Shown here piece by piece: positions 6,633 through 12,605 of a DNA stretch of 24,592 nucleotides (within the stretch, counting starts at the first letter, position 1; each line of letters starts with the position of its first letter). The stretch is from NCBI GenBank assembly GCA_022360595.1, contig JAKSCN010000185.1, positions 1-24,592 on the forward strand, read 5' to 3'. The notes beneath the pieces are model-generated. The model was not told where the DNA came from and did no database searches. It was given only the letters and a program-made list of their open reading frames with translations. A program made the position numbers and the translations under genes. This DNA is from Chromatiales bacterium. Its GTDB lineage: Bacteria > Pseudomonadota > Gammaproteobacteria > Chromatiales > Chromatiaceae.

Positions 6633-7547
6633 ATGGCTGATCGCAGACTCCAGGTGTTTCATACGGTGGCTCGCCTGCTCAGCTTTACCAAGGCTGCTGA
6701 AACACTGCATATGACCCAGCCCGCCGTGACGTTTCAGGTGCGCCAGCTTGAGGAGTATTTTAATACTCGCCTGTTTGATCGCACCCACAATAGGATTAGT
6801 CTGACGGACGCAGGTGCGCGTGTTTTCGAATACGCCGATAAGATCTTTGAACTCTATTCAGAGATGGAAAACTCAGTGCGTGAGATGACTGGCGAGATCA
6901 GCGGTACGCTCACGATCGGGGCCAGCACCACGATTGCTGAATACATGCTGCCGGCGTTGCTGGGGGACTTTAAGTTGAAGTTTCCCGATGTGAATATACA
7001 TCTCAAGGTTTCCAATACCGACGGCATTGTGTCGATGGTTGAGAACAACACAATTGATCTGGGTGTGGTCGAGGCGCCTGTCGCCAATAAAAACCTGGTG
7101 GTGGAGATGTGCCGGGCGGATAAGCTGGTCGCTATTGTGCCGCCAGGACATCCTGAGGCGAATAGCACTACGCTTGCCTATACCGATTTAGTGAAATATC
7201 CCTTTATATGTCGTGAAGAGGGGTCGGGTACTCGTGAGGTGATCAACGAATATCTGAATAACGTGAAGAGCGATGGTGATGCACTGAAAATTGCGATGGA
7301 ACTGGGTAGTCCCGAGGCGGTAAAAGGTGCGGTTGAAGCCGGTATGGGTATTTCTGTGGTCTCCAGGGCCACTATTCAGAAAGAGTTGAAGTTGGGTACG
7401 TTGGTGGAGATCACCCTTGATCCTCCACTAGAGCGTCCATTCTCATTTGTCCATCAGAAACAGAAGTTCCGGGCCCGAGTGATGGAGGAGTTGCTCGAGT
7501 TTGCTCAGCAGTACTGCAAGGAGCATGAGTACGACCTAGAGAACTGA
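6633..7547 (+). CDS. LysR-type transcriptional regulator
   Basis: 304 residues, the usual LysR length. The N-terminal helix-turn-helix is clear: LQVFHTVARLLSFTKAAETL, HMTQPAVTFQVRQLEEYF and LFDRTHNRISLTDAG in residues 6-65. A linker helix and a periplasmic-binding-protein-like effector domain follow (GTLTIGASTTIAEYMLP from about residue 90, then VEAGMGISVVSRATI). It resembles the CysB/CbbR-like branch of the family, but I cannot name the effector. It is followed after 4 bases by a small gene and then the permease pseudogene, so these three form one transcript. Its targets are unknown; it is not adjacent to a divergent target gene of the usual kind, because a MITE-like element fills most of the upstream gap. 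Confidence 0.93.
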   Translation: MADRRLQVFHTVARLLSFTKAAETLHMTQPAVTFQVRQLEEYFNTRLFDRTHNRISLTDAGARVFEYADKIFELYSEMENSVREMTGEISGTLTIGASTTIAEYMLPALLGDFKLKFPDVNIHLKVSNTDGIVSMVENNTIDLGVVEAPVANKNLVVEMCRADKLVAIVPPGHPEANSTTLAYTDLVKYPFICREEGSGTREVINEYLNNVKSDGDALKIAMELGSPEAVKGAVEAGMGISVVSRATIQKELKLGTLVEITLDPPLERPFSFVHQKQKFRARVMEELLEFAQQYCKEHEYDLEN

Positions 7548-7551
7548 GGCG

Positions 7552-7935
7552 GTGCTTGCTCCCAAGCAGAATTTGCCTGCTGATCAACGACGCATGTTGA
7601 AGTTGTATAATGCGTTGTCTGAGGAGGATCGTCGGACGCTGGAAGCATTTGCCGAATTTTTAGCGGCGCGTGATATCCCTCCGGTAGAGGAGCCTTTGCA
7701 ACAGCCGAAGCTGATCGAGCGCCCTAAGGAGGAGTCGGTAGTTGCCGCAATCAAACGACTCTCCGCCGCCTACTATATGCTGGACAAGTCGCTGCTGTTC
7801 AATGACACTTCAACCCTGATGACCGCGCACATTATTCAAGGCCGCGCGGCATCGGATGTGATCGATGAGTTGGAAAGTCTGTTCCAGGCTCAATATAAAG
7901 AGTACCTCTCAGAGAGAAGAGATGATTCGAAATAA
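7552..7935 (+). CDS. Small helical protein of unknown function
   Basis: 127 residues, not recognised. The sequence is charged and predicted helical (MLKLYNALSEEDRRTLEAFAEFLAAR early, then VVAAIKRLSAAYYMLDKSLL and ASDVIDELESLFQAQYKEYL), with a proline-rich linker between about residues 42 and 60. There is no signal peptide or membrane segment and no cysteine. The GTG start at 7552 follows the LysR stop by 4 bases and GAGG is nearly adjacent, suggesting translational coupling; the ATG at residue 15 has no ribosome binding site. The stop is 12 bases before the AI-2E/PerM gene. Codon use looks like that of its neighbours, so I take it as a real chromosomal gene. Confidence 0.7.
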   Translation: MLAPKQNLPADQRRMLKLYNALSEEDRRTLEAFAEFLAARDIPPVEEPLQQPKLIERPKEESVVAAIKRLSAAYYMLDKSLLFNDTSTLMTAHIIQGRAASDVIDELESLFQAQYKEYLSERRDDSK

Positions 7936-7947
7936 CTGAGCTATCTT

Positions 7948-9018
7948 ATGCAATTTCTCGCTGACTGGTTTAAAAGATATCTGTCTGATCCTGGTGTAGT
8001 CTTTCTCGGGCTTTTCCTGGTTATCGTTTTTGCCATTATTCTGACGATGGGGGACATGCTGGCGCCGGTGCTTGCCAGTGTAGTAATCGCCTATCTACTC
8101 GAAGGCGTTGTTGGAATTATTGAGCGGCGTGGGATACCGCGTTTTCCTGCCGTTCTGATTGTGTTTGTCGCCTTTTTACTGTTCGTCATTCTGATCCTGT
8201 TTGTCCTGATGCCGCAGCTCTCGCGCCAGGTCACCCAGCTATTCCAGCAGATTCCCGCCATGATTACCGAAGGGCAGGCGTTGTTGATGCGGTTACCTGA
8301 ACGTTATCCAGATGTTATCTCCAGTGCGCAAGTGCAAGAGATCATCGGCGTTATCCGCCAGGAAATTGCCGAGTTTGGGCAGACGGTGCTCTCGCTCTCG
8401 CTCTCTTCGGTGGTGGGGGTGATTACCATTCTGGTCTATCTGATTTTGATGCCGCTGCTGGTGTTCTTTTTTCTCAAGGACAAGCAGCTCATTATTGGGT
8501 GGGTGGCGCAGTTTTTACCCAATGAACGCAGCTTTGCCGACACAGTGTGGAAAGATGTCGATCGGCAGATTGCTAACTATGTGCGCGGTAAGTTCTGGGA
8601 AATTGTGATTATCTGGGCAGCCAGCTTCGTTACTTTCACCTTTATGGGGTTGCAGTAGGCGATGCTGTTGGGTGTGCTGGTTGGTCTATCGGTGATCATC
8701 CCCTATATCGGTGCTGCGGTGGTGACTTTTCCCGTCATTCTGATTGCCTGGTTTCAGTGGGGATGGGGAGCTGACTTTATCTGGTTGAGTACCGCCTATT
8801 TTGTCATTCAGGCGCTGGATGGGAATGTGCTGGTGCCGTTGCTCTTTTCAGAGGTGGTCAATCTGCATCCGGTTGCGATTATTGTCGCCATTCTGGTGTT
8901 TGGCGGCTTGTGGGGATTTTGGGGAGTCTTCTTTGCCATCCCCTTGGCGACGCTGGTGCAGGCGGTACTGAGCGCCTGGCCGGGTAGAATGGCTGATGAA
9001 GCTATTGATCAGGTCTAG
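7948..9018 (+). pseudogene. AI-2E/PerM family permease gene interrupted by an in-frame amber codon
   Basis: The frame would encode about 356 residues, the normal length for this family of multi-spanning membrane proteins (PF01594 type). One TAG at codon 237 (8656-8658) splits it. The residues on both sides join into a typical family segment, FTFMGLQ-[TAG]-AMLLGVLVGLSVIIPYIGAA, where an aromatic residue is common at the stop position, so a TAT/TAC to TAG point change explains it. No frameshift is seen and the downstream 119 codons remain open and conserved. The fragments 7948-8658 and 8662-9018 could be translated separately (ATG at 8662), but there is no ribosome binding site for the second. 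A sequencing error, an amber suppressor or a young pseudogene are all possible. Confidence 0.8.
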
Positions 9019-9029
9019 ATTCTCAATGA

Positions 9030-9060
9030 AGTGGTGACAACCGGAAGAGCTGTCACCACT
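9030..9060. repeat. Perfect 10-bp hairpin between converging genes
   Basis: AGTGGTGACA (9030-9039) and TGTCACCACT (9051-9060) pair perfectly around an 11-base loop. It lies 12 bases after the permease stop and 11 bases before the end of the converging DUF2892 gene. Neither side has a T tract, so it is not a standard intrinsic terminator; it may stabilise or end both transcripts. Confidence 0.6.
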
Positions 9061-9070
9061 ATCGTTGTTA

Positions 9071-9259
9071 CTACTGTTCAGCCTTGCAGCTACTGATGCC
9101 GAAAGGCAGGTAGGCCGGGCACCAACCGATAGCGGCTGTGAACAATGGAATAATACCGACAGCACCCCAGAGGTTCTGGGTGGCAACACCCCAGCCGATC
9201 ACTCCAAGCCCAACAACCAGACGCAGCACGCGGTCAATACCGCCAACATTCTTTTTCAT
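9071..9259 (-). CDS. DUF2892 (YgaP-like) two-helix inner membrane protein
   Basis: 62 residues. MKKNVGGIDRVLRLVVGLGV is the standard N-terminus of DUF2892 proteins, followed by two hydrophobic helices (about 12-24 and 30-44) and the family ending GWCPAYLPFGISSCK with two cysteines. In E. coli the same membrane module is fused to a rhodanese in YgaP. The start at 9259 has AGGAG about eight bases upstream. It lies downstream of the Crp/Fnr gene on the same strand. Function in the family is not established; sulfur-linked genomic context is common, and a persulfide-related role here is an inference. Confidence 0.85.
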   Translation of the reverse strand: MKKNVGGIDRVLRLVVGLGVIGWGVATQNLWGAVGIIPLFTAAIGWCPAYLPFGISSCKAEQ

Positions 9260-9300
9260 AACATTCTCCTAATCTCATCGTAATGTAGAACGGGAATTCC

Positions 9301-9354
9301 TAAGGGCTGTTAACGTAGCGAAGTCATCACTACCAAATACTGTTAACAGGCTTA
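9301..9354. repeat. 54-bp palindromic relic resembling MITE-like ends
   Basis: TAAGGGCTGTTAAC (9301-9314) and GTTAACAGGCTTA (9342-9354) form an imperfect inverted repeat. Both carry the CTGTTAAC core seen at the ends of the elements at 6222 and 16774, and both are bounded by TA. The interior (about 27 bases) is unrelated. It lies upstream of the DUF2892 gene and may be the remains of an internally deleted element. Confidence 0.4.
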
Positions 9355-9404
9355 GTCACTTCATTTGATGAGGTAAGGATAGGGTGGGTGCCCATCGGCT
9401 GTCA

Positions 9405-9417
9405 GTGATAATGTCAC
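9405..9417. promoter_or_regulatory. Candidate Crp/Fnr-type box
   Basis: GTGATAATGTCAC has GTGA and TCAC arms 5 bases apart, resembling a Crp half-site pair with one base fewer than the usual 6-base spacer. It lies between the Crp/Fnr gene and DUF2892, about 150 bases before the DUF2892 start, so the Crp/Fnr protein might control that gene directly. Evidence is motif only. Confidence 0.25.
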
Positions 9418-9426
9418 ACAGCAGTG

Positions 9427-10107
9427 TTATTCGGTGGTTTTTTGTTTGAGACCTGACGGGTTTATAACCTTAATAGTGCCGCGGGAAATCTGAATCAGTT
9501 GAGCGTGCTCAAGGTCCTTCAGGATACGGCTTACCACCTCGCGGGAGGTGCCAAGATCTGAGGCGATCTCCTGATGAGTCGCCTGTATTTGTCGTTTGAA
9601 TACGGTAATGTTATCGAGCAGATAGGCCGCTATCCGTCGATCCATGCGCTTGAACGCCACCTCTTCGACAATACTGATGATGTTCGATAAGCGCTTGGCA
9701 ACCAGTCCGAAAACATAATCGCGCCAGACAGCCGACTCCGCCAGCCAGGCTGTGACTGTTTTTGCCGGGAGCAGGAGTGCTGTTACTTCGCTTTCGCTTA
9801 CGGCGATAGCGGGGAAGGGCTCCTGGCTCAGTATGCAGGAGGCGGTGAGAATACAGCTTTCCCCCGGCCCGATACGGTAGAGAGTGATCTCACGACCATT
9901 ATCACCCAGCTTATAGACTCTGGCTGTGCCCTCAAGGATAAGTGCCAAGTGTGTGCAGTCTCGACCCTGGCCGCAAATAACCTGGCTTTTGCCAAGCTGC
10001 CCCAGCGTGCCCGCTTCAGACAGTTTACTGAGAAAAGCCTCATCCTGTTCAGCAAGGAAGGGGAAAGCTTTGCTCAGTGCCGAAGTGATGTCTACTGCGT
10101 GAGTCAC
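9427..10107 (-). CDS. Crp/Fnr family transcriptional regulator
   Basis: 226 residues with a cyclic-nucleotide-binding-like beta barrel (about 15-130) and a C-terminal winged helix-turn-helix (ATHQEIASDLGTSREVVSRI, about 171-190). It lacks the N-terminal cysteine cluster of FNR, so it is not a classic oxygen sensor. Four cysteines sit in the sensory barrel: C45, C51, C85 and C91, the last pair in the motif ESCILTASC, which recurs in a Crp/Fnr subgroup often found beside DUF2892 genes; thiol or persulfide sensing is a reasonable hypothesis. The start is GTG at 10107 with no good ribosome binding site. It begins 19 bases after the stop of the GGDEF-EAL-type gene and so is probably in its operon. 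Confidence 0.9.
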   Translation of the reverse strand: MTHAVDITSALSKAFPFLAEQDEAFLSKLSEAGTLGQLGKSQVICGQGRDCTHLALILEGTARVYKLGDNGREITLYRIGPGESCILTASCILSQEPFPAIAVSESEVTALLLPAKTVTAWLAESAVWRDYVFGLVAKRLSNIISIVEEVAFKRMDRRIAAYLLDNITVFKRQIQATHQEIASDLGTSREVVSRILKDLEHAQLIQISRGTIKVINPSGLKQKTTE

Positions 10108-10126
10108 TTTAACTGTATCAGGTCGC

Positions 10127-12418
10127 TTAAGGTTTTAGGTCAACCAGAGTCAACCAATGATCAGGTATCAGTTGTGGGTTGGATACTCTGGGCAATACGA
10201 TTTTGGTGCCGAGGATATGGATGTCTCGGACCAGCTTTTCTGCGGTCTCTCTATCTTTCTTCAAGATAGGCACCGCAAAGCGAACGTAATTGACCTCTAA
10301 AAATTGCAATACCCGCATCGATGCCGTGTTGCCGCCGAAGCGAGCTAATGAGATGCCAATGCCCATCTCTTGGAGCTCTTTTATGAACTGTTTGGCAGCT
10401 TTCAAGTCCTGCCCCAGCTCGGCAATACCGTACTCGAATACCAAGCCAGTACCGACCATTTGACGGATTCTCAGTTGTCTTCTCAACCACTCGATATAAC
10501 TCAGGTCCTGCATCGACTGGAATGACTGCTCAACAAACAGGGAGATCTGTTTACCCTCGTACCGTTTGTTTTCGATCGCCGAGAGAGCGTGCAGCGCTGA
10601 TAGCCTGTCGATATCGGTTATCAATCCTCTCTCCAGTGCGGCTTGACGCCACTCACTTTTAGGGATGAGCTGACGACCGTGACGCAGGCGTAGCATTAAG
10701 TCTGAGGTTTCCAGGCCGGTGTCTGTTTTGCCGTTCAGCGGTTGAAAAGCGATTTGGAAATTATCCTCTTTGATAGCTGATTCGAGTAGTGCTACCAGAT
10801 TCTCCTGCCCATTGGCTTGATCGGCCTCACCAAGCGCCTGGTCAAAAATCAGAATCTGTTCGCCGCCTCCCTTGGCGGCCTCTTCGGCAGCCGTAATGGC
10901 CCGATCAATCATCTGGGGAGGGTCGGTAATATCGCTGTCGAACAGGCAGATACCGATAGAGGTTGTTAACTTTAACTCTCTCCCTTCGTGGCTGAAGTAG
11001 TGATGATGAATCACTTTTTGAATATTGGATGCTATCGCGAGCAGATTGGTAGCGCCTGTTTTGGCGGCCAATATACCAATGCCGTTTTCCAGGTCTGTCG
11101 CCACATCCTGCTTTCTGGTGACCCCGTTGGCGAGTGTGCGTATTGCGCTCTGGATATAGATTGCCTGTTGTCTGGTAAATTCCGGCTGGTTTTTTTGCGG
11201 TTTAAAGTTGATCGAAAGTACCCCGCCGGCATCATCCCCGCTATTGCCTTCGGTAATGAGGGATTCAATAAGCTCATAGAAGAAGTGTTTCGATGTCGGG
11301 CTGTCAACACTGCCGGTGGTGTTGGTAGAACTTGTCTGCAACGCTTTAGCGCGTTGGACACGGTTGAAAATGGTGCTGATCAGGTGTTTGGGGCGAATCG
11401 GTTTGGTTAAGAAGTCGTCGCCACCTGCACTCAGTGCGTACAATTTTTTATCGGTATCGTGTTCACCTGATAGAAAGACGATTGGGGTGGCAACAAAGTC
11501 GGGATGTTCACGGATTATGGTGGTTAACTCTTTGCCATCCGCCTCGGGCATATAGAGATCCATCAGGATGAGGTCGGGGCGAAAGCTGTTGAGCGCATCC
11601 AGTGCTTTTAGCGGTTCGGTAATTGCCAGTGTTTTCATGCCGCCCTTTTCCAGAATAGAGGCGGCGAAGGTGGCCTGGGAGGGGTCGTCTTCAATGATTA
11701 GAATACGGTAGGGGGCACTCTTGGGGGATGTGAGTTGCTCTACCTTATCCATGATGCGGGGCAAGGCGAACGGCGGCAGAAAGTAAGCGTCGACACCTGT
11801 GCGTAGCGCTTGTAAACGCTGCTCCAGCTTCTTCGAGGTGCTGAGGCAGATAGTGGGTATAGGCCTCTTATTGGCCTCCTCCTGAAGGCCCTTTTCCCGA
11901 TTTACGGAAGCCATCTGATTGAGAAAAATACCCTCGAAGATCAGCAGGCTGGGGGCGCGTTTTTGTAGCTCACCCTCTACATCGTTCGGGTGAATGAACG
12001 GTATAACGGAAAACCCTTGTCCTTCGAGGGCTGCTGTTAAACCCGGTACTTGTTCATCGCCGGAACGGAGGAAAAAAGCGAGCTTGTCGGCGGTGTTGAT
12101 ATCACTTGAAAACTGACTGGATACGCTGTTGTTGACTTGCTCTCTGAGCTTCTTCAACAGTTGGTCGACAGTGGCTGTCTGGGTGTTGTCGTTCCAATTG
12201 GGTGTTGAGAGTATTTGGTTTAACCCATTTTCAATAGCAAAGGCGTTTTCACTAATATCTATCAGCCCGGCTCTGCCGCTGGCGCCAACCAGGTCTTGGA
12301 TTCGGTTTAGCAATCTTTCAAGATGCTGGCCATCACTGTTTCCATTTTTTGCCACTTGCCAATCTCGTTCGATGCCAACAAGACGTTCCGGTAGATGCTG
12401 TAGAAAAGTGTTTTTCAT
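10127..12418 (-). CDS. Multi-domain response regulator with degenerate GGDEF and EAL domains
   Basis: 763 residues. Order: Hpt-like helical region (about 8-70) in which the phospho-His site aligns with Gln41; a pseudo-receiver (112-230) with Glu162 at the Asp position; a complete receiver (237-355) with D244/D245, phospho-acceptor D287 and K339; a GGDEF-like domain (about 375-525) whose signature position reads TDLENG; and an EAL-like domain (about 540-760) where ExLxR is D573-LMLR and the DDFG loop is ARFG. It therefore should neither make nor cut c-di-GMP, and may act as a phosphorylation-controlled receptor or scaffold. It is divergent from the hybrid kinase at 12606, its likely partner, and 19 bases upstream of the Crp/Fnr gene. 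There is no membrane segment. The ATG at 12418 lacks a strong ribosome binding site. Confidence 0.88.
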   Translation of the reverse strand: MKNTFLQHLPERLVGIERDWQVAKNGNSDGQHLERLLNRIQDLVGASGRAGLIDISENAFAIENGLNQILSTPNWNDNTQTATVDQLLKKLREQVNNSVSSQFSSDINTADKLAFFLRSGDEQVPGLTAALEGQGFSVIPFIHPNDVEGELQKRAPSLLIFEGIFLNQMASVNREKGLQEEANKRPIPTICLSTSKKLEQRLQALRTGVDAYFLPPFALPRIMDKVEQLTSPKSAPYRILIIEDDPSQATFAASILEKGGMKTLAITEPLKALDALNSFRPDLILMDLYMPEADGKELTTIIREHPDFVATPIVFLSGEHDTDKKLYALSAGGDDFLTKPIRPKHLISTIFNRVQRAKALQTSSTNTTGSVDSPTSKHFFYELIESLITEGNSGDDAGGVLSINFKPQKNQPEFTRQQAIYIQSAIRTLANGVTRKQDVATDLENGIGILAAKTGATNLLAIASNIQKVIHHHYFSHEGRELKLTTSIGICLFDSDITDPPQMIDRAITAAEEAAKGGGEQILIFDQALGEADQANGQENLVALLESAIKEDNFQIAFQPLNGKTDTGLETSDLMLRLRHGRQLIPKSEWRQAALERGLITDIDRLSALHALSAIENKRYEGKQISLFVEQSFQSMQDLSYIEWLRRQLRIRQMVGTGLVFEYGIAELGQDLKAAKQFIKELQEMGIGISLARFGGNTASMRVLQFLEVNYVRFAVPILKKDRETAEKLVRDIHILGTKIVLPRVSNPQLIPDHWLTLVDLKP

Positions 12419-12561
12419 GTGGTCACTTTATTATTACATGGTCAGTCATTGACCGAGGCCCTTCTTAACGCTGGTTATGATATGTGCTTTTAGCCGATAC
12501 GTCAGGCAGTTATATGCACCATTTATCTGGATATTCGCCTCATATATCTGCTTTATCTAGA

Positions 12562-12574
12562 GTGTATACTACAC
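12562..12574 (+). promoter_or_regulatory. Candidate -10 box within a small palindrome
   Basis: GTGTATACTACAC contains a good -10 hexamer (TATACT, 12565-12570) inside an inverted repeat (GTGTA and TACAC around TAC), 32 bases before the kinase ATG. No convincing -35 box lies at the right distance, so an activator may be needed. The rest of the 187-base gap between the divergent genes shows nothing else clear. Confidence 0.35.
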
Positions 12575-12605
12575 CCGATGTAATAAACGTCCAAAATTAC
12601 CGGGC

